From Streblospio benedicti (lineage: Eukaryota > Annelida > Polychaeta > Spionida > Spionidae): a stretch of DNA of 64,000 nt. A model generated the notes under the pieces. The model made no database searches. It was not told where the DNA came from and was given only the letters and a program-made list of their open reading frames with translations. Both the position numbers and the translations under genes were made by a program. Shown here piece after piece: positions 9,819 through 20,208 of this stretch. The stretch is taken from assembly GCA_019095985.1 (NCBI GenBank), contig CM032669.1:8998348-9062347 (forward strand), in the 5' to 3' direction. Every line of letters starts with the position of its first letter. Within the stretch, counting starts at the first letter, position 1.

Positions 9819-11190
9819 TGAATTTTTCTAATGCATCGTCACTATCAATAACTGAGGATGTTTCGTACAGTTTCATCAGCAGCGAGTTAACGGAAAATCC
9901 GGGCATTATCAACAATGTTCACGAAGGAAAAACGGCATTACGTGTAAGCGCTGGGATCTTGTAGAACTACTTGTTGACAGCGGGGCAGATGTTAATGCCC
10001 GTGATGATAGGAAAGCAACTCCACTTCATACGCTTCTGGAAATTCTCGCGGACAGAAAGAATAGTAGGCCGACTTTTCCTCTTCGAGTGCTGAAAAGGCT
10101 TATTTCCCCTGAGAAAGAGAATTTGAATGTGAAAGATTTTAACCACACACCGCTTGAGTACCTGCTAGTGAAAAGATATACCTTATGTATGGCAAACGAA
10201 GATGTCGATGAGAGATTGCTAGACATTGGGCAAGATGCGATATATATAGGTTCCAAGAACTATGCGATGGTTTAACGCAGGGTCAACATTGCTGTTCTGA
10301 AACACTTTGCCACACTTGAAAATGTGCGCATGTTTGGTATGGATATGTTATATGACGTAGCGGTGGGACCGGAGAGACCACGTAACAGAGCGAAATGGGA
10401 TGTCGTGTCGTTTCTCATACGCCTGGGGGCTGGTGTGGAGGGAATTCGAGGCCAAGTGCCCGAAGAGGTGGCTGCCACGGGCCCAGCAGCTCTGTACAAA
10501 ATACTCACTGACCAGTCACCGTCGCGTCATTTGGGCAAGTGGGAGTGCTTCCGTGGCCGAGTGGATAGGAAGTTGGACTCGTGACCTCAAGGTCGTGGGT
10601 TCGATTCCCGGTCGGGTCTGATGGTGGGTGTTGAGCAAACCGAGTTCTAACAGGTTGCACACTGCTCCGTGGTACCTACACGTTAAATAGATACAGGTCA
10701 GGCGAGTGATAGCTAATGTGAGTGATTAGCCTCTTCTGCGCTACGGTAGCGATGTGCTGTATGCTCCCCGGGGAGTTGAGAAAGATATAGTGTGACAAGG
10801 ATGCCAATGGCCTGGTGTAAATATATAAAGTCGCTAGGGCACGATTACAGTGACTTGCGACTATAAATAACCACATTTACATTTACCAGAGGTGTGGAAA
10901 GAAGAGCTCAGACAGCCACTGCCACTGAAGGTGAAATCTGCGATCACGTGGAAGAAATTGTTTAATCAACTTTATGGCTTTCAGGCATTGCCCGATGACT
11001 GGAAGAGTTCTAGAGAAGGCCGCATGTTAATTGAAATGCCGTTTCCTATAAGCTTAGCACACTATGTGGTGTTTTTGACTACCTGGTTGAAGAACTTCTT
11101 ATAGCCCATCCAGAGCCAATGGAAGACTTGGAATCACTCTCGTGGTATTGTGAATTATCATTCGAGCTGCAGACCGCGCATTCTAAAGCA
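9819..11190 (+). pseudogene. Ankyrin-repeat gene, decayed and split by a SINE
   Basis: An ATG at 9819 begins MNFSNASSLSITEDVSYSF. The frame shifts near 9945; the next frame reads ELLVDSGADVNARDDRKATP, a canonical ankyrin repeat (9960-10025), followed by TPLEYLLVKRYTL near 10147. That frame stops at about 10275. Further coding-like sequence lies at 10324-10545 (WDVVSFLIRLGAGVEG) and, after the SINE at 10547-10886, at 10892-11103 (KVKSAITWKKLFNQLYGF). I count at least three breaks: a frameshift, a stop and the SINE. No introns are evident, so the parent was a single-exon gene or a retrocopy. The original function is unknown. Confidence 0.6.
10547..10886 (+). mobile_element. SINE family 1, full-length copy
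   Basis: The tRNA-like head carries an A-box-like TGGCCGAGTGG and B-box GGTTCGATTCC (10550-10612). The body holds 'gggtgttgagcaaac' and 'ctgctccgtggtacctacac'. The tail ends in ACATTT repeats. An inverted copy lies at 18098-18443 and a headless copy at 16914-17103. The Leu/Ser-like head is followed by an unrelated body, so it is a SINE and not a functional tRNA. I could not recognise target-site duplications. Confidence 0.85.
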
Positions 11191-11592
11191 TGAGAGTGAT
11201 TATAGATGTGTATAATCGTGTACGGCATAAAGTGATACACATTTTTAAATAAGTCTTGGTACTGTGTTTATTACCTACTTTCACTTAAACTCAGAATAAT
11301 GTAGATGTGTTTATATTTATAATTGATGTAAAACTAAGGACACAGGCACGGAGGTGGTGACTATAATAGATATTATTCTGATTTTTACTCAAAATCATAT
11401 TTCATGTCTTATTCTATGCTTATTCTGATATGCAAATTCTGTAGAGAAAGGTGTCCATCCAAAATACACTATTACACTATTTTTATTTTACTGATTAAAA
11501 CCGTGAGAACAAATGTCTGCTAGTAACACGAATAAAAAAACAATGTTATTCCGTAAAAGAAATCATGGAAATTTCGATAAGTTCCATGTCTT
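11191..11592. other. Intergenic, nothing recognised
   Basis: AT-rich DNA between the ankyrin relic and the SINE family 2 copy; no coding frame, RNA or repeat could be supported. Confidence 0.4.
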
Positions 11593-11888
11593 CCATATTT
11601 TACCACTTAGATGGTCATAGGACGCCATGTGGGATTCGAACCCACGGGCTCTGGGTTGAGATGACAAATGACCAAGAATGTAAGCTGGGGGTTATGGAGA
11701 CAACGGTTCAGCCGTGTAACATTTTAACAGCTCACTGCTTGGGACGATGGTATCATTCTGGTCTCACAACCTTGGACCTTGGGGTCGTGAGTTTGAGTCC
11801 CGCCAGGGCCACTTGATATGACCGAACTGGAAGATATGTCTTCAGCTATGTCAATACAGTGGTAGAAGCTTGCTTACCATAGAAAAGA
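11593..11888 (+). mobile_element. SINE family 2, copy 1
   Basis: Matches 15246-15556 along its length: 'ccatattttaccactta', 'gacgccatgtgggattcgaa', 'acaacggttcagccgtgtaa', 'cacaaccttggaccttgggg', then a B-box-like GTTTGAGTCCCGCC. The left part resembles the 3' half of a tRNA in reverse (GGGATTCGAACCCACGGG) and the right part a second tRNA-like head. It may therefore be a compound element made of two tRNA-derived units in opposite orientation. Confidence 0.75.
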
Positions 11889-11998
11889 GGGAGAGAGGGA
11901 GAGAGAAGAAAATTGTATCCACAAGGAAACATGGGAAAACACATTAGAAAAGAATGTACAACAAATTTATCATACACCAGAACCTCTCCATGAAGACC

Positions 11999-13371
11999 TG
12001 GGGCCTGTTTCACTATCATTTTTACGTCAACGAGTACGAGCAACGATTACGGATTTGGTTACGTGTACGATCTGTTTGTATTTACGGGTGTTTCACGAAC
12101 CCCTTTTTTGATGCCCGTAAGAACAGTAAACACCGTAGGCGTTACGGCTACCACATACAATACTTTTAACGATATTAGACCCTGGATATCACACGAACAT
12201 AGGCCCTACCACACCATTGTCGGTGTAAGGGAATTTCGTTTACACTTCACACATATTCGATGTTACTTCCTGTAGGTTGAGTTTTGCTTTTTAACTAGAT
12301 AACTTGTGATTAAGATATGTTTGAAAACGAGATTGGTTTTGAGTGGGTATTATATAGGTGGTGGTTGTGGGTGAGAGCGTGGTGGGGGTGGGGTGTTGAG
12401 GGCTGTTTGAAATGCCTATAATTCTATAAAGCAATGTCCGAACTAGACTTGCGTCCTGCACTAAATGTGCGCCCTGCCCTCTACGTTCTTTAGAGTTTGC
12501 CAAGATATGTGGACTTGTGAACATTTCAAGTGTTGTGAATAATGCCTAGGACATATCAGGCTACACGCTAGACTCCTCGCTAGTCTACTGCCGTACCTCA
12601 GATCTTATCGAGATCTTGACCACCAGGGAGGGTTCAGTGTGGAAAATGGGGGGGGGGGGTCCAGATTAAAATGATGTCATCGTGGACTAGAGGGGGAGGG
12701 GTGCAGACATCAAGAGTGAGAAATGGTGTGAATATGGCATTTTTCTGTTTTTTCCATAGCATGTTAATCTATGCGATGCTGCATGGTTTCCATTTGTATG
12801 TGTAGTAGTAATGACTGGGGGGGGGGGAGAGAGAGGAGTGGCACAACTCTGTAAAATGACGCCTCATAGTTTGGGGGCGGGGGGCAGGAGATATGACGCA
12901 CAATGACCGGAGGGGGGGGGTGGCAGAAATGCCCCAAAATGCGTGATTTGTGAACGATCCCTTGTCACTACAAGTGTAAATCAACTAGCCAACGCAGAGC
13001 TGAAACAAAGCGTGGGGCCACACTGTCATCAAGTCCTGTTGTGCCGTAGGCAAAAGATCTAGCATTGGTCAAATTCTGCGATGTGTCCTCTGCCATGAAA
13101 CATAAACAAGCAGGACAGATGTGCACCGCACACGGGAGATGTTTTTATTATTTTCGATCAGTGACTTACGGCGCTTGTTTTACGGTTCTCACAGCCATTT
13201 ACGAGTGAGAAAAATCAACGAGCATCGTCAGATTTTAACGATATATGTGTCATCGTAGTTCATTTCCAATAAACGTAGAAATGTTTAGTGAAACTGAAAA
13301 ATTACGTTGTGGTACTGTAACGATATCGTTACAGCATGCCCGTAAACGTAAACTGCTTAGAGAAACAGGCC
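11999..13371. mobile_element. Non-autonomous DNA element with terminal inverted repeats
   Basis: The left end GGGGCCTGTTTCAC and the right end (complement GGGCCTGTTTCTC) face each other. The terminal repeats continue loosely for about 30 bp with 'tttacgt' words. The subterminal DNA is rich in TACGGG/CCCGTA words on both sides (12000-12270 and 13140-13365). No transposase frame is visible. The G-rich centre (12640-12965) carries the end of another element. The superfamily is not certain; no clear target duplication was found. Confidence 0.5.
12640..12962. repeat. G-run-rich partial TIR element
   Basis: Repeated poly-G tracts of about 7-11 bases are separated by 'atgatgtcatc', 'aaatgacgcc' and 'atatgacgcac' words. 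The right end 'tttgtgaacgatccc' matches the terminus of the element at 13875-14350. I could not find its left end. It lies inside the larger element 11999-13371. Confidence 0.5.
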
Positions 13372-13874
13372 CACCGGAGAGTGTGGTCTCCATGAAGAGG
13401 TCGTCTCTTTATAGAGTTTATCGATGGTCTTATTATTGGTGTGATTTCTATGTGAAGAGAAAGTTCTGATAAATTATCCTACTGCAGACAACTAAATACG
13501 AGGGTAGTTAGAAACACCACTGTGTTGTATCTCATAGCTATTAGTACCCGGTACGTTCACTCGTGTTTTATGCGTATTGTCAGATGTATGTTTCTGGGTT
13601 AGTACACTAGATGGTAATGTGTTTGCTGAATTATTTCAAACTTTAGGTAATACATGTAATAATGACCTGGATTGTCGCGTATAGCAACGTATTAAGTTCC
13701 CAAAAGGAGTAGTTTTTTTGGCCTTTGCAACTTGATCTTTCCATTAAGAAGCAGGTGTTAATACTTATTATCACCCCCCCTCAAGGCCTCAGTAATCTCG
13801 CTGTGCAGCAGACGAAATCCTGTAGAGAAAAGTGCGCAAAACACTGCGCTATAATGTCATGAAAAATGTATTAA

Positions 13875-14350
13875 GGGATCGTTCACAAATGACGTCACCC
13901 GGCAGGGGGGGGGGGGGGTACAGCGAAAGATGACGAAAGGTGACGGGTGGGGGGGGGGTCTAACGCTTGGGTGATGTCACCTTTTGGGGGGGAAAGAAGA
14001 AAAAAAGTAGTTATTTAACAGTATTTGAAATTACTTTCTGACGTTTCAAGTGAGTTGTTATATATCTACTAGCTGCAATCACATTGCTTTTGTTTGCTTT
14101 ATATACTAATTACATATGTAATATTATTTCTAAATTATGGACATTTATATCTAAAGTGTGGAATATAATGGCACAGTTAAATCAATTTTAACTGTCATCA
14201 AGAAACCATGTTGCGAGCGCGGGGGGGGTTGTGAGGCAAAGATGACGTTATTTATTAGGAGGGGGGTGCTGAAAAGATGACGAAAGGTGACAAGGGGGGG
14301 GGGGGTCAAAAAAGGCCAAAAACGAGGTGACGTCATTTGTGGACGATCCC
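13875..14350. mobile_element. MITE with TAA target duplication (PIF/Harbinger-like)
   Basis: The left terminus GGGATCGTTCACAAATGACG and the right terminus (complement GGGATCGTCCACAAATGACG) form an inverted repeat of about 25 bp. TAA flanks both sides (13872-13874 and 14351-14353). A 3-bp T-A-rich duplication fits PIF/Harbinger. The inside is rich in long G runs and 'agatgacgaaaggtgac' words and has no coding frame. Confidence 0.65.
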
Positions 14351-14555
14351 TAAGTTAGGCGTCTTTGCGTGTTTTGTCGTCGGTTGAGCTTTTAGTATGT
14401 TAACGTGAGTTAAGTGTATGTCATCAAACACAATAACCAATTATTGGTAGTTTCCCCACATGTAAACTTCTACCCCAGTTTGAACTATTCTCACGTTAGC
14501 CATATAATAAAAACAACAGCAGACGACGACAACGGCATTGACATCAACTATAACT

Positions 14556-14564
14556 ACTGCTGCT

Positions 14565-14630
<66 letters not shown>

Positions 14631-14670
14631 ACAGCAGCAGGAACAGCAGCGGTGGCGGCGGCAGCAGCAG
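14556..14670. repeat. CAG trinucleotide microsatellite
   Basis: A short CTG run is followed by about 20 nearly perfect CAG units to 14630, then interrupted units (AGGAACAGCAG, GGTGGCGGCGG) to about 14670. Open frames on both strands here (poly-Ser, poly-Ala) come from the repeat and are not called as genes. Confidence 0.9.
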
Positions 14671-15245
14671 CGTTAGATTTCCGGGACAGGTACAAGTGGA
14701 ATTGGAATTCAGAAGTTCTGCTTCAAACAAAAAATCTTACCAAATCAATCAAATTTGAGTAAAACGGAGGAGTAAGGTCATCATCAGTTTGTATGCTTTT
14801 CACGTGCTTCTTCATCTCCCACCCACCCTCATATCGTTCATTTCCTGATGACAGCGCCCCTCCGTACTATTACTGTATGTGCATTGTGTTTATATATGCT
14901 GGGAATTAAAACATCAAAATTTGTCTTTAAGTTTCACATAGAATAGTTTATTACGGACTTGTGTCACAAAATTTCTATTCCTTGAATAAGATACTCAATG
15001 TTTGTAGTCTTAGGCAATTTCCATTGTCAATAATCATGATTCGAGGGGGAAATCATGTATTTTTTATATCAAATCAATTTTGAACATAACGTAGTCTGTG
15101 CATATGAATTAAGCGTTCGAGGCGAGTGCATGTATTTTGATAGATTACTCACTTTGTTGTGACAGCTTAAATATAGTGTAGGTATTAACGTTTGATACCA
15201 ACATAGAACACAAATATCATATGGTGTCAATGGTATTGTTCACCC
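14671..15245. other. Intergenic, nothing recognised
   Basis: AT-rich DNA between the CAG microsatellite and the second SINE family 2 copy. No gene, RNA or repeat unit could be supported. Confidence 0.4.
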
Positions 15246-15556
15246 TACCATATTTTACCACTTATAGTCATAGGACGCCATGTGGGATTCGAAACAACGA
15301 GCTCCGGGTTGAGATGATAACAGACCAAGTATGTAGGCTGGGGGTTACAGACAACGGTTCAGCCGTGTAACCTTTTAACAGCCCGCTGCTTTGGATGATG
15401 GAATCATTCAGGTTTCACAACCTTGGACCTTGGGGTCGTGAGTTCGAGTTCCGCCAGGGCCACTTGATATACTCAAAATGGAAGCTTAGGGTTGTAAAAC
15501 CTGTCCTCAGCTATGTATACCGTTTTTAGAAATATGCTTGCTAAAAAGACGTGAGA
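15246..15556 (+). mobile_element. SINE family 2, copy 2
   Basis: Same element as 11593-11888 with scattered substitutions and short indels. The B-box-like GTTCGAGTTCCGCC is slightly altered. Both copies end near a 'gagagaga' run. Confidence 0.75.
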
Positions 15557-15649
15557 GAGAGTGACAAGTGTGGAAAAGTATATATACGTTTGAACATTAA
15601 CCAAGTTGGACCATTTATATTTTGTTCATATAGTGAGCAGAGGAGACTT

Positions 15650-16560
15650 GTGTGCTATACTAGATTGAAAGCTTTCTTAGCATCAAGGATTTGAACAAAC
15701 AAGGATTGCTGCGTTTTGTCCTTTTTACCTCAGTGGCTATACTTCTGTGATCAGGTGCATTGGTAGATGAGGCCTCTTCTGAGAGCCCCCTTTGTTGTCG
15801 ACTTTGTGCTTTTGATATATTGAAGTCTTAGTCTGTTTTCATTTGTTTCTCAACTAGTTTGCCTCTGATGGGGTTGACAGTAATACACCTGTGACTATCA
15901 GGACAATAATTTGGTTTACCTATTTCCATTACTGATGTGAGGATACCTATCTTAATTTAGCTCTTTTGGGATAGAACGTTGATTTAAATTTGCTGTAGTA
16001 GTGGCCCCAGTAGTGCTGCCCGAATATCTGTAAGTATTGGGGCTGCGTCTTTTAAAGTGCTCAGAAGTGATACCAAAGGCATCTGCTGCTTTTTTGTTTT
16101 TATTTTTATAGAGATCTATCAACAATGCTGGTTGTTACCTTTACTTCAGAATTGTCTCTACATTCAATGGATTCCATCGGCAGAAATCTTAAGTCTAAAT
16201 CATTTTTGTACGAGTCATTAAAATGTGGTTTGTTATGTGGGGTGTCAAGTGTTTCAAAGTTACTTTCTCCATGCTTGTAGTTGAGAGGAGAATTCGAAGT
16301 CAGACTCCATATGATTTTCAATATTACTAAGCCGGTGTTGCTTGACAAGGCTAAAGAAAGTTAAATGACAGGAGACTATGCTACTCTCACTCCTTCTTAC
16401 ACCACACACTTGCCTCTGGATGCTTCGCAGATTCATTTCAGCTACTTTTACTTTAGATTTGTTATCCTCAGAGGGATTGTTCTTGTATTGGTGGTGAGCA
16501 GCTTTGCATTTTTGACCAAGCTAATTATCACTGGAGACCAGTTTCGCTTGTTAGACTTCT
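15650..16560 (-). mobile_element. Decayed LINE reverse-transcriptase fragment
   Basis: Read on the minus strand, the segment shows RT landmarks in order. First comes an upstream Gln-Arg helical region (16365-16550), then 'AADAFGITSEH' (near 16080), the fingers motif CITVNPIRGKLVE (near 15880), an STNA motif (near 15760) and LDAKKAF-like sequence (near 15670). Stops and shifts interrupt it throughout. It is a different fragment from that at 8.1-9.5 kb, because it covers the first half of the RT domain. Clade not determined. Confidence 0.6.
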
Positions 16561-16624
16561 TTTTTTTTTTTCTTCTTCGGTTGCCTTTTGGGCATGGTTT
16601 CTTCAGCTAAGGACTTCAGAGGGG

Positions 16625-16710
16625 TGTGACGCAGGATAGTGGAACATGGGGTCAAAAAATAGTGGAACATGTTACATAGGAAGTCATAGTGGAACATGGA
16701 ACATTGCATT
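16625..16710. repeat. Short repeats of 'atagtggaacatgg'
   Basis: Three or so units of 'tagtggaacatg' in about 85 bp; the same word recurs at 18655-18770. Confidence 0.55.
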
Positions 16711-16913
16711 TCCCTTAATTTTTTCGCAGTTTGTTTTGCAATTTTACTGTTTTTCAACTAAAATATACGCTACTTTTGTTAAATAGGAGAGGTTTCGAAC
16801 ACACCACAGGATCACATTGTATTGCGGTGTCGGTCAATATAATATCATACACTTCATAATCGTGGCAATCCTCCAGCCAATGTTTGGTTTCTACAGCATC
16901 TACCTAATGTTAG

Positions 16914-17103
16914 TGGGTGTTGAGCAAACTCACACCTAAATAGTTGCACACAGCTCTGTGGCACCTACACATTAATCACGTACAGGTCATTGGATTGAGA
17001 GAGTATGTGAGTGACTGTGTGAGTAATTAGCTTCAGTGTGTAAAGTGTAAAGTCGTGAGAGCAAGACTTGTATCACGAATATGAGCCACCACATTTACAT
17101 TAA
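16914..17103 (+). mobile_element. SINE family 1, headless copy
   Basis: Body and tail of the SINE at 10547-10886 ('gggtgttgagcaaac', 'gttgcacac', 'ccacatttacatt'), without the tRNA-like head. This is a 5'-truncated or diverged copy. Confidence 0.7.
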
Positions 17104-18097
17104 GTGGTACATCTACCTAACTAAAATCCCTACAAGTTTGCTACAGTTACCTTTTCTTCAACATTTTTACAGTGCTCAAACTGCCGTGTATACATTCCAG
17201 TACTGAGTGTGAATGTTCTGTAAGTGCTTGTAGACAGTTACACCCCTACTCCAGGGCTTCAATATGCCAATTTCAGAGTATCTGGGCTCATATGTATACT
17301 GGTTTTTATAATGACTTTGCACAAAGGATCTGGGCTGGGTCGTAGGATGAGGCTTTGAAAGCTCAAACCTATCCTCAATGTGTTTAAATAGAGAAAACTG
17401 TGTATGTTTGAAATAAGACAGTTTTGTACAATAACAGTTGATGCAGAAAATGGCTCAGATTGTACATATGAGCACACTAAATTTCAAACTTTCTCTGGGG
17501 GAGCATGCCCCCACACACGCTCAATTCAAACTTAACACAAATAAGATGTTTGAGGCGACACTGAAGTGATTCAATTTTGGGCACTTTCCAATTAAAGTGG
17601 ATTTTTTTTTCAATAACTGCTGAAGCAACACAATAAAAGATGACTTTGGGGTCGGCGGATAGGACAGAGGGTATTACATAAGTATTTCTTTACAGTATAT
17701 TTTGAAACTGCTTTGCAGTCTCCCAAACATTTTTTGTAAAAAAAGTAAATGCTAATGAATTTGAGTGTGAAGCCATCTGACTCTTATTAACAAATTTAGA
17801 TATAAAGAATTGCGTGCTATGTTTGCAATTAACATGAACATTTAATCAGTAGAATCATGCATTTTTGAAAACATGTGTTGAATGACATGATATATTAGCT
17901 ACAATAATAAGTAAACGAGCAAGTATGCGTGGATTATTACAAAATACTAACAATATGATCTTTTGAAAATTGTCATAACGTACTCAGTGTACCAGGCTGC
18001 TGCAAACTATTTAGAATAGTGAAACGCGTGATTGTGTCATCTCTTTGGTAAACTCTTTGGTAAACTGTTTTAGACTATACATAATGCAGTCGTACAT
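17104..18097. other. Intergenic, nothing recognised
   Basis: AT-rich sequence with short open frames only. No repeat unit, RNA or domain could be supported. Confidence 0.4.
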
Positions 18098-18443
18098 AAG
18101 AGTAAATGTGCTTGTACTTATAGTCGCAATGAATAGCTTTTGCCGTTTTCTAGCAACTTAACATGTACACCAGGTCATTGACATCCTTGTCATACTATAT
18201 ATCTTTCTCAACTACCTGGGGAGCATACAGCACATTGCTACCGTAGTGCATACGTTCATATCACTCACACTTGCATTCACCCGCCTGACCTGTACCTATT
18301 TAATGTGTAGGTACCACGGAGCAGTGTGCAGGCGGTTGGAGGTAATTTTGCTCGACACTTACCATTATAAAGACCCGACTGGGAATCGAACCCACGACCT
18401 TCTGGTCACGAGTCCAACTCCCTATCCATTGGCCACGGAAGCA
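18098..18443 (-). mobile_element. SINE family 1, inverted copy
   Basis: Reverse complement of the SINE at 10547-10886. The B-box appears as GGGAATCGAACCC and the head as 'ggccacggaagca'; the tail toward 18100 is more diverged. The open frames around 18246-18607 lie in or beside this element. Confidence 0.8.
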
Positions 18444-18649
18444 CACTGCATACATAAATCTAATGGTACAATATCTTCAGTTACGCATGAATTGATGAAC
18501 AAACCTGATTTGTATGAGGATGGTATACTTTGGACTACGGTACACGTCTTATATACACAATAGGCTTCAACTCTACAAGCAACAAAGCTTTCCTGGCAAT
18601 TACGCATTATACAAAGAATTGCTTATAAATGTGTTCAAACTTTTTTCTT

Positions 18650-18832
18650 TGGGTCATTTTCATAGTGGAACATGGAGCATGAGAAACTATAGTGAAACAT
18701 GGAACATAGGGGCAAAAAGATAGTGCAACATGGAACATAGGGCTATGAAAATAGTGGAACATGGATCTTAGGACCCCTGTGTCAACCCCACCCCCCATCC
18801 CCAACCCACCCACCCACCCACCCACCCACCTC
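18650..18832. repeat. 'tagtggaacatggaacatag' minisatellite followed by a CCCA run
   Basis: Four imperfect units of about 26-35 bp ('atagtggaacatgg', 'gaaacatggaacatagggg', and variants) span 18660-18775. A run of CCCA/CCCAC units follows at 18785-18832. Related units occur at 16625-16710. Confidence 0.6.
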
Positions 18833-19189
18833 ACTTCAGGATGTCGTGTATTCTTTGGACTAAGATTTCGCAGTGCATGGGTGCATCCAAGGTATCTCTT
18901 AATACTTCCAACTTTTGTTTGGTTAGATTCATGTACTTGTCAGGACGTATACCTATTCCCATTCCATTCGTTTTTTCTGAAGATTTTGTTGTCGTAGTGG
19001 GTATGGTGATAACCTGATATTTTCTATTAATTGTAATTTGTGATTTAGTTGAAGTAACTGATCACTCTTTGATAATGTGTCCCCAGAGAAGTGGTGATAA
19101 ATGGGCTCAGAGGGTGTACAATGAGGCTGTAAAATTTTCATATCGTCACAAAGCATTTAGTTAGTTTGATCAGGAATTAATGTTCCTAT

Positions 19190-19375
19190 GTTATGGGGAA
19201 AAGGCAAAAAGTATTAGAATTTGTGGGGAAAATGGCAAAAAAGGATATGGGATATCATAGAAAGAGGATGTGGGGAAAGCGCCAAAACATTTGTGGCATG
19301 TGGCATGTGGGGAAAAGGCAAAACAAAAATAGAGATGTGGGAAATAAGGACAAAAAATTAGGGATGTGGGATTTC
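19190..19375. repeat. Imperfect short repeats of 'atgtggggaaa-ggcaaaa'
   Basis: The words 'tggggaaaaggcaaaa', 'gtggggaaaatggcaaaa', 'gtggggaaagcgccaaaa' and again 'gtggggaaaaggcaaaa' recur at irregular spacing of about 30-75 bp. The open frames on both strands follow this repeat. Confidence 0.5.
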
Positions 19376-20208
19376 TTGACCACTTAATACAACCAGAGAT
19401 AGGGTCAATGCTGCAACAATGCAGTGCACAATACAAATAACACAGAAAATACATTTCGATCATTTTAATCACCAATACATGAATCCTGCACGGTTTGCAT
19501 ACACATGTACATGTAACAAACTGGGAATGAACCAATCACAAGTTATGATTTAAGTGGTCCTCAAGAAAGATTATCAGAACTGTAGGAAAAGATAGGACAA
19601 GATATTCATGATATTTACATAATTTGTGATACAAATTTGATTAAATACAAAATTCTGTTATATAAAAAGTGAAATACAATTAAACAAATTTAGCCAACAA
19701 GTCATTAAAAAAACAGGAAATATTTTCAAATACAACATATGTATACGATAATGCGACGTGCTTTTAAACCCCCAATAAAATACTCTAGACTTGATGTCAG
19801 CGACTGATCTTGTATTTTCAAAAACAATTTTTATCACAATTAAAAAAATACATTTTACAAATGTACTTTCAGTCAGTATTTGACAAAGCTAAAGAAAATT
19901 TTCAATGTGTACAAGTTAAGCTTCATTTGATATACAAAGAATTAAGAAAACAAACTCCGATGTTATATTTTTTACAAAATCAAACAGAAATCCAGCTGAT
20001 TATAAACAAGCATGAAGTATGCAACATACAATCACAAAGATGGTAAAAAAAATCCTCAAGCTGACACAAGGATATGAAAGTATACACCGTTCTCATTATA
20101 TGTGTTAGAAAAAGCAAGAGGCCACTGGACTATAATCCTTGTCAACAGTCTGTCCACTAGGCCACAAAAACGATCAAACTATTCACTCTACATTCAACAA
20201 TATTATGC
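19376..20208. other. 3' flank of ST13, probably its 3' UTR
   Basis: AT-rich DNA downstream of the ST13 stop on the minus strand. No clear polyadenylation signal was found, and no other gene is seen. Confidence 0.35.

Noticed and set aside
10547-10625. tRNA-like sequence with A and B boxes
   Set aside because: It is the head of a dispersed SINE: the same body and tail follow at 18098-18443 in inverse orientation. The similar heads at 11593, 15246 and 35774 were rejected for the same reason.
14414-14762. Poly-Ser and poly-Ala frames on both strands
   Set aside because: They are produced by the CAG microsatellite; flanking residues look random and no splice or start context supports a gene.
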